The position numbers and the translations under genes are program-made. The notes beneath the pieces are model-generated. The model had not been told where the DNA came from and did no database searches. It saw only the letters and a program-made list of their open reading frames with translations. Below, piece by piece: positions 32,455 through 44,224 of a stretch of DNA of 64,000 nt (position 1 is the stretch's first letter; every line of letters starts with the position of its first letter). Source of the stretch: Coccinella septempunctata (Eukaryota > Arthropoda > Insecta > Coleoptera > Coccinellidae); NCBI RefSeq assembly GCF_907165205.1, contig NC_058190.1, forward strand, positions 5,650,001-5,714,000, read 5' to 3'.

Positions 32455-34805
32455 TCATCAGATTTGAGCTGACTGAGAAAGTTGAGAGTGCACTAAAAAA
32501 TCACGTTAAGAATTCAGACCAAGTTCCAATTCACTTGAGCGAACGAAGAATCTAGAAGAGAATTAATTGAATTGAGCAGATTCAACAGGTTCCACCGGTT
32601 TTTTTGAAAAGCTGATTGACAGCGAACATTAACTCTCCTCAAGCTAGTGCATATTATGATATTATACTGATCTCTTGTATTTTCCATGCAAATAACTGGA
32701 TTTGGTATGCCTTCAATTTGTATAAACTTCAATTATGTTCGTCACATATTTTCCAAAGAGATTCGACATTGTGATAAAAACGTAATAACAGAAACTTTTA
32801 CGTAGAACGGACAACATAGCGTTGATTTAAAACCAAATTGTTGTTGACTAATGAATACCTGTGACCATGGGGTTTTCTTCGGTGTAGTCTTAATTGGGAG
32901 ATCATAGAATCAGCCATGTTCGTGTTGAAATTTTGTCTGCAGAATCAAATGAAGTCGTTCTACGCCAGTTACGTCTAATCTCGGTGAAATTGGCCCTTAG
33001 ATTCCATGCTCCGTTCAGCGCTACACTATACTGACGAGGGACAATGAGCCCGGAAACCATCTACAATTGTGTTTAGTTGTTTCGAATTCTCTGGGATTTC
33101 CCTACGCCCGTTCATGACTAGCTCGCATTATTGGAACGTCAATTTTTCCGAATTGTGGTTTCCAGTTTAAGTTCATCAATGCGTTGAAATTTTTGAACTT
33201 ATGACGTTCAATGAATGAGCTCAGAAACCGGGTATAAGTTCACTTCGACGGTATTTAACTGAGTGAAATCTGTTGTTCAGCTGTGATCATTTTTCATCCC
33301 CTCATCATGTCATCTCAGCGGCTTATCTGCATCAGTAGTTCAAATTGTATGACGAGAAGTGTTTACCGGTGGGGATTTGAAGGAAGCTCGGGAGCGATTC
33401 AGGAAACAATAATCAACAAATGAAATCTTGTTATAAAGTCCGCCTGGATAGTTTTGCCCGAATTATCAATAATGATAATAGTCAAGAATGAGTTCGGATA
33501 GTTCTGCCAATAATATTCGAATAGTTTTCAATAGTCTCTAATGTATCGATAGTTGTTTATATTCCATTTTGACGTTTAGAAACGACTTTATTAAACTCAT
33601 AGCAACAAAGGTAAGTTTACTTTTGTCATCTCAATGAATTGAAAAATACTTTATTCACAAGTGAAATAAAATAGCATGAATATGAGCGGATCTTATTGTT
33701 GTTGTTATGAATTGAATGCCCTAGCGATATTCAATCGCCCTCTATGACATTTTACAAATTACAATTTTGAAAAATGTTATAATTTGAATACTAATCGAAA
33801 TGGAATAAAATTTTGTATACAACACGTGAGTTATAATTATTTATTCAACACTTGAATACTGCCTTTAATTTAAATTTAAAGGCTGCAGCTAGCAGGCTGA
33901 TATTTCAGATATCATATTATGTGTTATAACTTCTGATGAACATAAGTTTCATTGGAAAATATATGTATGAGCAAATGAGCCAAATATATCAATGAAATGA
34001 AAAACAAAAACATGTGCAATAAAATGAGAAATTCATTTTTTGATTTTTTCAACAGATGTATACTTGATTTTACCATCGGCCAACTTAAGGAACAATTATG
34101 ATGTAGTGGTAATCATGGTGGTCATGTAGTTCAGGTTTCAGGTTTGTGAAACCTTGAAAAAATGGTTTCTTCTATGCAGCATTCAGACCAACGTAGGGTG
34201 TATATGAAATGCTTCGAATGCGACTGTGAACTTAAAAAGTTGATCACTTTCCTATTGATCTTTTGCAGTCGTCCTTGGATGATATCTCTAGCCAGTTTCA
34301 TGTGATACACTACGATGAAATAAATATAAACCTTTCACATATGAAAGAGAGAAACAGTCTTCGAGATAAACATAAAAATCGACTGACTGAAAATTTTGAT
34401 CACAGTACTTCGTCCCATAAGATCTGGAAAGTGCCGAAAAAGACCTTCGTATGTCATGAATTTGAAGCCTTCATTCATCTCAACGTTGTAATGCAAGCTA
34501 AAACCGTTTTTTTTTTAAATCAAACCACCTGACAAGACCTGCGCTAGAACAATTTTGAATCTGAAATATCGGTACTCATCAGAATTTATAGTCATTTCGA
34601 GCATATAATTTTTATATATTGGAGACTATTGAATCAGACCGTTATTGGCAGACACTCTATGAAAAGGACCAATGTCTCATCATAAACTTACCTTATTTTC
34701 TGTTTCAACTTCGAGGCTGAGGTATACAGGTTGACTGTCTCATTTTCAAATTCTCATAAACCTTCAAATTCAAACTGAATATTCACAATTCAAAATCTAT
34801 TGCAC
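32455..34805. other. Unassigned 2.3-kb stretch
   Basis: No transposon ends or protein motifs were recognised. A plus-strand frame at 34263-34532 follows a pyrimidine-rich TCTTTTGCAG acceptor-like string at about 34259-34268. It has no known domain, so an exon of an unknown transcript is possible but weakly supported. Elsewhere only AT-rich sequence is visible. Confidence 0.35.
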
Positions 34806-35895
34806 TTAAGCTTTAAAAATTCGAAAATCATACTGTTCCATAATTTGAACGAAATCAGCTCCAGTAGATTCGATCAACTTGAATTCGTCGATAGCTCGTC
34901 CACTCGTCCAAAAATCTTGGTGGGGTGATCCTCTGGACACACCTCCTTTCAATGGCTTGCTTGCCGGGGCCATCCTGCAGCTGGAATTCAAACTGTCAAA
35001 CATCTTGTCCATAAAAAGGATCAGCTCTGCAGTGTCCACACTTTTTGGGGTTAATCTGTTCTCATCTTCAATGTCTGTAAAATATTAAAGTCATGAACAC
35101 ATATATTTCTACAGTTACCACAATGTAATCAAATTGCTATTCTTACAGTTGGTGACCTTAGGAAGTCAATGGTGAAATAATAAAAAAAAATAAGATATCT
35201 CACTCCATAACGCAATCCGCTTCATTAGAGACCCAACTTGATAACTGAAAACCTGTGTGCAGCAGGATACCTTCATTTTTCTTATTCTACCTCTGATGCA
35301 ATGTTGGTCAGTTAATTTAGGGCAGATACGATATATCTCTGATGAGTCGAGAAAATAAAATTGCTCTACATGAGCCAACTTGGCCACTCTATTTTTTCCT
35401 TCATGGAAAAAAATGGAGATCTTTAGTTAATAAATTGTTCCTAATTCCTTCGATTAGATGTGGAACATCAAACAAAGGAATTATTTCAATATTATTAACT
35501 AAAAATCCAAAGTTTTCATCAGTTTTATTTTCTCTTAGGCAGAGCTGCTTCCTCTCCTTCAATAGTGCATTAATAGCTGCTACATTAGCACTCCCTTGAT
35601 CGCAAACCGTACGAAATACTTCCAAACCAATGTCCTGGGAAGCCTGGATAATATCCTTTATCAATTTCTTCAAAACTACAGACTTCTCAGGACCACTGTA
35701 ACAGATGGGCTGTTTCCAGTTCTTCTGTAATCCTTTCAGTAGGAAAACCAAAACATGATCTGCAATATCTGGCCTCCTCTCATAACCAGTGTTTGGAACC
35801 CCTTTGATGAGGTCTACTCCAGAATTATATTGTAATCCTGGAGTTATGGACATCTCATCAAACATCAGGACGCAGGTTCTGTCCTCTTCTACATC
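34806..35895 (-). pseudogene. P-like transposase, catalytic core and downstream part
   Basis: In minus-strand order: TCVLMFDEMSITPGLQYN, then ADHVLVFLLKGLQKNWKQPI, TVCDQGSANVAAI and FDVPHLIEGIRNNLL (35895-35401). Next, after a shift, comes CPKLTDQHCIRGRIRKMKVS with TQVFSYQVGSLM (35387-35166). Last, after a gap of about 130 bp that may be an intron, comes AELILFMDKMFDSLN with GSPHQDFW (35039-34806). The series follows THAP9/P transposases from the first catalytic Asp through the GTP-binding insertion. The N-terminal THAP domain is missing. Its place is taken, in one continuous frame, by the virus-capsid-like segment. Confidence 0.82.
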
Positions 35896-36730
35896 GATCA
35901 GGTTTTTGTTACCTCCACCTTTTTGGTATCCCATTATATTCCAGTAACCAGGCTCACCGTAACGGTCAGTGAAACCATCTTTGAAGGATGGTAGGTTCCA
36001 TTTTTTATAATACTTAACAGTTCGTGTAGGGTCTAGTGTAAAAACGTCCATCTCGACATTCTTGCCTATTAATACGACGTAATCAACGCGGGAATCTATC
36101 TTACATATTTTCTCCAATCTATTGACCATCTCTTGGCCCGTAGCAAATAACGATTCAAGATCGGCTCCATACGCACCTAGGTCATTAATGCCATCTACAT
36201 TACGACCATGTAGCATGACTATATACAGCATCCTAACCACGCGCTTATACGCTTGATAAGGACGCACGGTCACGGTTATTCCATGTCGCGTCATTTCGGT
36301 GGAGGCTCATAAGTGCATATTGGATATACAACGTCAGTGATAGGAGTGGAAACCATTCCAAAGAACTGGTCCCAGCCCTTTCCGCTATGAACGTCTCGTT
36401 TGATCACGTCTTCATCCGATAATCGGAACATGCAACGGAAGGATCGACCATCCTCGCTATAGTCAGCAGCGTTACGATGATGCTTATGATCCCAGTTTCC
36501 TTCTATGCTTCTTAGGGAGGTGGAGAACCCCCGATAAACGGGTAGCGTCCCTACGGAAGCAAGTCCGTTATCTACAAATGGAAAATCAACAATCAATTCG
36601 CAATTTCCTATGCACGTCGTAAGGTCAAAATGACCCTCGTGATTTTCATCAGCTGCCGCTTCATTCTGGATAAAGATGTCGCAGTTCGACGGCCGTACTA
36701 AGCCAGAACCGTTGCCACAACTAGTGCTAC
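35896..36730 (-). pseudogene. Possible ssDNA-virus capsid-like fragment (endogenous viral element candidate)
   Basis: Two minus-strand frames, joined by a shift at about 36294, cover about 275 codons with only that break. The upstream frame has a TSLRSIEGNWDHKH segment. The downstream frame has alternating hydrophobic strands (VRMLYIVMLHG, VDYVVLIGKN) and a basic/aromatic TVKYYKKW segment. The strand pattern and length suggest a small-virus jelly-roll coat protein, such as those of circular Rep-encoding ssDNA viruses. I could not match it to a named family. Codon third positions look richer in G and C than in flanking DNA, consistent with foreign origin. It fuses directly into the P-like transposase frame. 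A non-viral origin is possible. Confidence 0.35.
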
Positions 36731-36769
36731 GGATAACAATATGACTTTAGCCTTGCGGCTTTCACACTC

Positions 36770-37447
36770 CTCTCCAGAGGAAAATTCACTTATCCCAGAT
36801 ATCTCAGAAATCAAAAGGATTAGGCTCTGTTGGAGCCCTTTCCAGGTTTTAGGGCTCGTGGTGGTGGTCGGGTCCGGGTCGCTCCTCGGCTCCCTGCTGT
36901 AGGTTGGATTCCTGCTCCATCCGCACTTCCTGTCGGAGCAGACGGTGTTCCTCTGCATTCCCCATGTACTTGCGTACAGTTCTCGCCGTTCCGAGCAGTA
37001 CCGCCTTCTGCATGACTTTATAAATATTTTCGTCCAACTGAAGTTTTCTCAAGTTCTCTAGTAGTTTCTTCGGTATCAGGCCTGTAGATGAAATGACAAT
37101 AGGGATGGTCTTTATATCTTTCAGCTTCCACTGTCTTCTGGTTTGTTCCTCGAGATCTCTGTATTTTGAAATTTCTTCAGTGTGTCTACCTAGAAGATTG
37201 TTATTATTTATATCTAATGTATATCTAATGCAGGGTCCGAAGTAGCGAATGCGGTATTCCGTTGCGCACAATGAAACTTAGCTTCGAGCTGGAGATTAGC
37301 TGCTAACTGCACTGTTTCGATGTCTTGTAATATATTAGTGGTGGGTACTTTACAGGCGTTAACGAGCGTCTCATCAGTCTTGGCGGCAACTTCAGGAAGT
37401 TTATGTGTTGAAATTTCGACTTCCTGAACGGGCTTGACAACTTGCAA
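36770..37447 (-). pseudogene. C-terminal fragment of a non-LTR retrotransposon protein
   Basis: The upstream frame (37447-37214) and the overlapping shifted frame (37271-36849) together read EISKYRDLEEQTRRQWKLKD, then IPIVISSTGLIPKKLLENL, then VMQKAVLLGTARTVRKYMG. This combination of KYxDLxxE.xRxWxxK, PIVxxxxG and LGTARxxRK is the conserved tail of a LINE ORF2 group. A short TAATAATAATAA microsatellite near 37451-37465 lies on its upstream side. Confidence 0.7.
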
Positions 37448-37681
37448 TGACGATTATTATTATTATTATTGGCATGTGCAGAATTAGAACTACTACAAAA
37501 AATAAATCCGTTTAAGATCATAGGAAATATGTGAATCTGTGCAACAAATATAATACATTTGAAGCATGTTGATAAAAAAAAAATTGATTGGAGCCTTAAA
37601 AATGTTACCTTCTTCAACACAACTGCTCTCCAAGGCAAATAGGCATTTATTACTGGGTTTATTACCCAGAAGAGCATCAAT

Positions 37682-37850
37682 CTCATAAAAAAATTTGAAC
37701 CCTCTTGGGGGCTCTTCTGGACCTATTTTTCTGGTCTTTTGCCATTTTGTAACTTCTAAACAGGGATTTCCATTTATTTTGTATCATGTTTGAATCTACT
37801 GAAAATCCCTGCCTTAGCAAGTCATTACTGATGTTCTCAAATACAGATTT
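37682..37850 (-). pseudogene. Myb/SANT-like (trihelix) domain fragment
   Basis: One minus-strand frame reads VFENISNDLLRQGFSVDSN, then KWKSLFRSYKMAKDQ. This is the second and third helix pattern of insect Myb/SANT-like DNA-binding domains often carried by DNA transposons. It is broken on both sides. Confidence 0.5.
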
Positions 37851-38339
37851 CTTTTTTTTTTGGATGGCTCAGGTTCTTATAATGAGCCTCCATCGATTTT
37901 ATCAAAGATATTACCATGGTTTACTGCCATGGTACATGCGATTCCTGAAAAATGGAACATTAAATCGTATTTCGTCTAAAATTTTCTATTTGCTTTGTTC
38001 TCAGGCTCTGGCAATGTTGGCTCATATACTTCAGTTGACCCTTCACCTTGCAAGAAGTTTTGGACCAATTCCATTAGGAATTGGTGATCTTATATATAAG
38101 AGTAAAATCGTGAATATCTATAATAAAAATCACTTGGGAATGATTTACTTACCAGTCTCAGCACTTCTGATTGATTCCTCATCCAAATGCAGCTCATATT
38201 CTACATGACTTACGAATATATTGCTGGCCATATTTCAGCAAAAAAATTAAATAATAATAAAATTATAAAATATAATAAATATTGAACAAAAAATTTGTTA
38301 TAATAAATAACCTATTAGATTCTCAACCTCAAGTGATAC

Positions 38340-38510
38340 GCAACCAACCTGATTTTCCTTGTATCTCAGCTTATATGCGGGGCTGCAATATTCCCCAAAC
38401 ACACAACAGGCAGCACTAAGTATAGCCTTGATAGAATTTCCAAACCATAATTGTCTTAGTGACCATTTCAACTGTTGTGACGCTCTTCTGCATCACATTC
38501 ATTAATTTTA
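38340..38510 (-). pseudogene. Small P-like transposase fragment
   Basis: The plus-strand string from CTTGTATCTCAGCTTATATG onward closely parallels 18374-18490, including CAACAGBBAGCACTAAG and AATTGTCTTRGTGACCAT. It is the same short C-terminal coding stretch of the P-like family at 18 kb. Confidence 0.65.
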
Positions 38511-38519
38511 TTTTATTGG

Positions 38520-38970
38520 TGCTTCAGCAAGATCTCTAGTATAATATAATGTATTCAGGGCAGTAGAAGCTTTTTCAATAGGATACCTGGGTCATCATGT
38601 ATCTTCTTTTCCTGTTTGGGCCTCGGAGATTCAAGTGCTAGTTCAGATTCCTATTGGAAATACAGTTTCATCTACGAAACACTCTTTCACTTCATTGAGA
38701 AATCTGCGAGGGCAGGTTCGTTCTCCAGAAACTGACACGACTCAAAACAATTCCTCACATCAACAGGATCCAGAATGAATTTCATATTATTGGAATACCA
38801 TAACCAACCATATTATTTGTATTAGGTTTTTATGTTAGTAGGTCCTGTAAGCAATGACAGATATATCAGAGTTGAAATATTCTGTGTTCTATAAATCAAT
38901 TAGGTCTATGATATACATAGAGACAAGACGTTGATAAAGAATACAAATAACTCTCGTAGTAAAATTAAGA
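38520..38970. other. Unassigned spacer
   Basis: No convincing frame or repeat was seen between the P fragment and the first PolB-element copy. Confidence 0.3.
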
Positions 38971-40860
38971 TTTTTATAAATCTGGAGGTTTCCTTTCCTT
39001 TTCGTATAAATATCTATAAAGGGGGTACATAGAGTGATTGGATAAGTATTTCCAAAAAAACAAATATTTAAGAGGGGGAGGATTATAAACTAAAACATTT
39101 TTGTACATTTGAGAATCAATTGATTCAACACAATGAGAGTTACATTTACTATAGTAAGAACAAATCAATATGGATTTTTTTCAACAGCAATGCTCTTCTG
39201 CCAACATGAATTGAAAAATAATCATTCAGTTTACTGAACGTGTTCAAATAAAGACAATGCGACATATTTTTCGTTTTATCTGTGTATGTCCATTAATTGT
39301 ACATACCTATATATGAAACAGATTTGACTAAACTCCATTTATCTTCATTATTGACCTCGTTTGTCTTTATCCACAATATGAATTTGCCACGGAACCAATC
39401 CATCATTAGATGATGATGAGGACCCAGTATCCATACTTCGATTCTGTCGAAGGTGCAATATGAATTGCCCCACAAGCATCCAATCCTTGATTGGAAACTG
39501 TTCAAATTCTTCATATTTGTGGATTCTTTTTGATGAATTTCTCAGACAAATTCGGGTTGTAGTATGAGAAAGTTCTCTCGATGGCCGACACAGCATAGTT
39601 CATCCTTAACCTTTTCCCCCTCTCACTTTCTGGAATCTAGGATGATGATATTCGATAATGACCCCTAGGTAAAGTACAATGTGAATTAGGTAGGATGTAT
39701 CTTTTATCGTCTCTCACAATGCAATTTTCTCCTGTTCAATTGAAAAAACATCATGACATTTAGAGATAATATTTCTTTGTCTTATCAATTGTGTTGGAAT
39801 CAATCAAGCATTTCAAGTAGTCATCGAAAGACAGGCTTTTAATTACATTCCGCTTTATGCCCTTCACTTTTTTTATTTCCTCTTTATCAACACAAAATTA
39901 TTACATTTTGGATCGTGAACCTACGAAATCGGTCATTATCTTACCATTATTTTCATCCTTCATCAAGCCCAATACATTTTTATTGACTTGAGGAATTTCA
40001 TATGGATTTCTTTTAGGATAGTCAGTATCCAAGCGTCCGTAACAATCACTTTTTATGTACTCATAGGGATTTTAATTTGATACTTCATAAGTTTAACTAT
40101 CAGTATCTACATAATTCAATATACTTTCTTTGAAAGTAGGTTGGAAATAATCGTAATGAAACTCATACAAGCAAACCTTTGAAATGTCTAATACAGACAT
40201 TCCTACATATATTGGTTTATCGATTGTGATCAAACGCTTTTGCAATTCAATTGCGACTAGATTTTCTCCGAAGATGATTTGAGCGGCTGCTACAGTTCGA
40301 AAATGCATTTGAAATGGCGGTTCAAATACAGTACTACCGCATGAGTTGGGTCGAAAAATTGGTGGTTCATATTGTGGACCACCATCGCCATTAAGAGTTA
40401 AACAAACTCTCCTCTGCGCCATACTCTGAAAATATTCGAATCAGTAACAGACCTAAACATTATTTAATATTAAATTATATAATTATAGAATATATACATT
40501 GTACTCGACAACCCTCTTTGTTATTCCTTATTTCTCTCTTCTGACGAAGACCTCATCCTTTTACAAGGAGTACTGTGAATTGCCTCATCATTAAAAGTAT
40601 CTCCCATCAACACCATTAATTCTTCAATTTCTGCTTGTTGTTCGATGGAGGGTACGTTTGAAGGAGTTTTGTCTTATTGAACAATAGTAATTCACTATCC
40701 CTTACTATACAATAAAGACTTTAAATTGAGGATAACAATCGCATAGCATCTTACCTGCCAAAAAAGGGATTACCAAACCATTCACAAAAACAGAGACGAC
40801 CAATGGAATTTAAAGATTGATACTATATATAGATAGATAAATTGTCATTAGTCATTTATT
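38970..40860 (-). mobile_element. PolB element, internally deleted copy A
   Basis: From 38975 to 39600 the sequence matches the region downstream of PolB in copy B (52.7-53.3 kb). From 39600 to 40330 it matches the PolB C-terminal region. From 40430 to 40690 it matches 62265-62510, and from 40690 to 40830 it matches about 63440-63600. The order and orientation are the same as in copy B. The first half of the 197-residue frame, the paralogous frames and most of PolB are deleted. No terminal repeats were identified. Confidence 0.75.
39600..40422 (-). pseudogene. Family B DNA polymerase, C-terminal fragment (copy A)
   Basis: The frame 40422-40093 begins MAQRRVC after a TATTTTCAG acceptor-like string, like the start of the 185-residue frame at 62262. 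It then runs into polymerase sequence: ENLVAIELQ, KPIYVGMSVLDISK, YEFHYDY and YVDTDS. The last is the family B polymerase motif C (DTDS), where two Asp bind metal. Downstream frames hold the NKKVLGLMKDE region and SKCHDVFSIEQ. The N-terminus and exonuclease are deleted, so it is dead. Confidence 0.78.
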
Positions 40861-40869
40861 CATGACTAC

Positions 40870-41220
40870 AATTATTTTGTTTGCATTCATCAATGTATAT
40901 ATAAGTATTGGATATATTTATTTAAACATATTACATTCATATAATTTCTTTATCAAAAGAATAAACGCAGAAATTCTAAGAAATCTAAATTATCCGCAAC
41001 TTAGGTAAGATGAGAAACCAAATAATTCAATACGATCATTTTTCAAAAAAACTTATATATGTACTTTCAATTAATGAACACTGCAAGCAAAACAGTTCCA
41101 GGCAGATGCAGTAACCTTCTCAGGTATACGATCCTCATGACTCACATTACTAACGAGCCTAAACAATTAATGATTAGTAAAATTTGTTGTATTAATTTTA
41201 TTAGTATTACCTAATGTCCG
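40870..41220. other. AT-rich spacer
   Basis: No gene was seen. The sequence is AT-rich and lies just upstream of copy A in its own orientation. Confidence 0.35.
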
Positions 41221-41221
41221 T

Positions 41222-41800
41222 CTATTCATCGGACACTTCCGAAAAACTTTCCGTAGAAGCGGTACTGATATTAGGAGAACTAGGCACATCTTGCACGGCA
41301 CATTGAAACACATTTCCACAAATATCAATATTTTCCTGAACATTTTCCATAATAAAAAAGGAACGCACTGTCGAGCGAGTTGAGCGGTCGAGGTGTTTGG
41401 TGATCACGTAGACCAGCAGAAAGTCGCATGAATCCAGTGATTGGCCGAGGGCGGTCAAACCTTGTAGAGCTTCTACAAGGTTGGTGAGGAGTGTCTTGTA
41501 GTAAAGACGAGGATTTTTTTGAGGAGAACATTGAGGCGTTGAGAAGATCTTGTCGCAAAGAGCTGCCAAGAGAAGACGTTTGTTCTCATATTGAGAGAGG
41601 AGGCTGTCCCAAGCTATGGGAAACGAGGCGCCAGTGAGGGCTAAGCCAGAGATGAGCTTAAGAGGCGTGGACTGAAGAGATGAACGTAGATAGTGGAGGC
41701 GTTCGACATCAGATATTGAGGAGTTCTGGATTACGAGGGACTGGAAGAGGTCCCTGAATCCTGGCCAACTGGAGTAGTCGCCTGAGTAGGTACTTACTTT
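41222..41800 (-). pseudogene. BEL/Pao gag remnant B
   Basis: Minus-strand frames read a YSGDYSSWPGFRDLF-type block at about 41790, then ERLHYLRS-type sequence, then an AALCDKIFSTPQ stretch and LGQSLDSCDFLLVYVITKHL. It is the same gag region as at 30.4 kb, from an independent and diverged copy. Upstream and downstream parts are missing. Confidence 0.75.
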
Positions 41801-42035
41801 TTTGTCGCGTTTTTATATCTGCGATATATTGTCCATAATGATAGTATATTTATTTTTTCCTACATACATGTTTATCGCTCAATCAGAGTTCTTGGCATAT
41901 TTTTCGAGAATCACTAGATTCACATCTATATGATTGCAACGTTTCATAACAAATGTTGTTTTCAACAATTGATTCAATGAAGTGTACTCTTTAGTTCAAT
42001 TCCTTACTTTAAAAAAAATCATGTATAATTAGATT

Positions 42036-42566
42036 TTACACTATGATTGAAGGGCGGGGGTGATTAGTAGGGTTTACAGGGAGTACTGTCGAGTTCAGAG
42101 ATAGCTCTCTTCTCACTGTTTGTTGGATCCTCTCTTCTCTTTTGATATCCTTTTTTAGCTTCCTACCTCCGTGGACGTAAGGAATCCTTCCTATTATATC
42201 TTGAATAGCAGGATATACGATTTTTGGATATAGCCACATTGACCAGACCCCTAACAGAAATGACATAACTAATATTCCTGTAATCACTCCTGACAAATAT
42301 ACAAAGGGATTCTTCCCATTGCATGTACTTATTTGTGAGTCATGGTAGCATGCTAGGCACCCATGACATCCAGAAAATGGACTGGGGATGGACCCAGTGC
42401 AGTCTTCACATTTGTATCGGATCAGTCCGTACCAGTAGCCAGGGACTACTCCGTATGTTCCATTTATCGAGGCAGATGTTCCTGCAAGAGATATAAAACA
42501 CTCTGTAGGTGGAGTGATTATTATCTTTCCTTCTCCTATTCCTAGAGTTGGACATTCGTGAAACAT
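42036..42566 (-). pseudogene. Envelope-glycoprotein-like C-terminal fragment with membrane anchor
   Basis: The 176-residue open frame has a Cys-rich ectodomain part (KCEDC, GCHGCLAC; about residues 50-75). A roughly 25-residue hydrophobic segment follows (FVYLSGVITGILVMSFLLG, about residues 88-112). The rest is a basic cytoplasmic tail with a KKDIKREER stretch and a Pro-rich end. The layout is that of the C-terminal end of a viral or retroelement class I/II/III fusion glycoprotein. There is no N-terminal signal or fusion region, so it is a fragment unless upstream exons exist. A TTCTTCTCAG string precedes the first ATG. The family is unresolved. Confidence 0.4.
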
Positions 42567-42688
42567 TTTCTGAGAAGAAATACATCTGTGAGATTCAAAT
42601 CAATCAACTCGTCAAAGGAACAATTAGGTTTTTTAAATAAAAATAAGAGGACATAAATTAAAGCACACGACACAAAAACGATTTCATC

Positions 42689-43345
42689 TTAAATTGACTC
42701 GTCACCTTTCACACTCAATAGAGTCATCGGAATTACACTGTCTAATATTGTGTATTTTTGCCTTAGTAAACCTATGACTCGTTCTACATGAATTCGAACG
42801 TTAGCTATAGCTCTGGTACGTTCCAAATCTATTGGATGGAATTGAGATCTGCCTCTCTTGAATGCTGGCAACTTTACAGTATCCCCAAACAACTCAACGA
42901 ATTCTTTTATTAAAAAACAGTCAGCCATTACAGTATCACCTGGCAATAAATTTTCCAGAAACTGAGATTGTTCCGTGATGATTTTGTCAGATGCTTATCC
43001 TCTCCATCCTTCACTGCTGAAGCAAATACTGCCCTGTGGTGTAATTCCTATCAAGTACTTGACTGCTTGATTATGCTTGTAAAGTGACCATGTTTGAGCA
43101 GCTGCCAAAATATCATTTGGTCTCTCTGTTTTGATTTCAAAACAGCCAATAATGACTGTTGTGTTTTCCTGAAACGCCTTTATAAAGTAGGAAGGCATTG
43201 TTCTCATTAACGTTTCCCTCTCATGCCAACATACAAAATTCTTCAATGTTGAACATAGAATCGCCAAAACTGTTTTAAAATAATTAGCCGCTGTTGTAGG
43301 ACTAATACCAAATCTATATGCTATATCCTTGAAAAACAAGTTCAA
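42689..43345 (-). pseudogene. ISL2EU/Harbinger-like DDE transposase (THAP-associated)
   Basis: The upstream frame (43345-42995) reads DIAYRFGISPTTAANYF, then VIIGCFEIKTERPNDIL, TWSLYKHNQAVKYLIGI and GSICFSSEGWRG. After a break, the second frame (42946-42689) reads LPAFKRGRSQF, then ARIHVERVIG-type ANVRIHVERVIGLLRQKY. These are the conserved blocks of DDE_Tnp_4 proteins of the THAP-associated ISL2EU type. The first catalytic block normally reads IDCFEI, and here it reads IGCFEI, so the Asp is lost. Coding continues upstream beyond a MITE, at 43766-43860. Confidence 0.78.
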
Positions 43346-43360
43346 ATCTCAGTTTCATAA

Positions 43361-43762
43361 GGCGCGGTTCTCACTGGAGCGATACGATAAGCGATGCAAC
43401 ATGAGCAATCTTTTATCGCCCGATGCAACTTTTATCTTCGCAACACACCAGTGCACACTGAAGCGATACGATATCCAAATTAAGCGCTTAATTGTCAATC
43501 AATTACGAAATTCTATGCTACTTTTTCCGATTTGATTCTCAATCACCTTTCTGTCGCTGAAGCGACACGGCAGCTGTGTCGCCCAAACCGACGCGATTTC
43601 GATATTTATCGATGTAGTATCGCGATCGCTTCAGTGTGCACTGAATTAGTTGCTTCCATTACGTTTGCACGGTTATAAGAGAGCCGTGTCGAATCAGGGT
43701 CGGGTTGCTTATAGAATCACCTGTCGCATCGTTTATCGTATCGCTCCAGTGAGAACCGCGCC
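43361..43762. mobile_element. 402-bp Harbinger-type MITE with nested palindromes, TAA duplication
   Basis: GGCGCGGTTCTCACTGGAGC at the left end is mirrored by GCTCCAGTGAGAACCGCGCC at the right. The inverted match continues for nearly 40 bp with one or two mismatches. TAA flanks both ends (43358-43360 and 43763-43765). A second inverted pair, CAGTGCACACTGAAGCGAT and its mirror near 43630, lies inside. It splits the ISL2EU transposase frame. Confidence 0.9.
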
Positions 43763-43928
43763 TAAGTGTCAATAACACTTGATTTGTGGGCGATAGCACT
43801 GTGTTCAAATTAGTTTTCACGAAAAATACAACTAAATTTAAAACTTTGTCTAACTCCATATTTGGAAGGTCAGTATAATAAAGTGTTTGATATCATTGCC
43901 ATGTAATACTTCCGCACATCTTTTTCAA

Positions 43929-44186
43929 TTATTGCTGCCTCAAATCATTCAGTTCTACCTTAATTGAGGTAAACTCTCGATTTGTTATGTCAGTTTGGAC
44001 TGCTTGTGAGATTTGGATTTTTTCTGGAACCGATACATACTCAATACTGTCCTCCGAAGGCAATTCAAGAGGTGCATCAGATGGTCCTGCTTCTCCCACG
44101 TCTTGCCTGATCTGTAAGGAAGTGAAAAATGATATATTAAATGTGAACATTTGTTCTAGTAAAGCATGTAGAATAGAGAAAGACAT
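43929..44186 (-). pseudogene. Linker part of the THAP/ISL2EU protein
   Basis: The frame contains an acidic, Pro/Ser-rich stretch and ends in a predicted coiled coil (TSIKVELNDLRQQ). It lies between the THAP domain and the DDE domain, the usual position of the linker and coiled coil in THAP transposases. Acceptor-like and donor-like strings on either side suggest it was an exon. Confidence 0.45.
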
Positions 44187-44224
44187 AACCCTTTCTTTTT
44201 GACACCATCTTCTTCTGTTATTCT

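Noticed and set aside
37786..38208. 140-codon plus-strand frame
   Set aside because: The opposite strand shows a Myb/SANT fragment at its start; no motif supports the plus frame.
42036..42566. Env gene of the adjacent BEL remnant
   Set aside because: In minus orientation env should lie to the left of gag, but it lies to the right; it is kept as an unassigned fragment.
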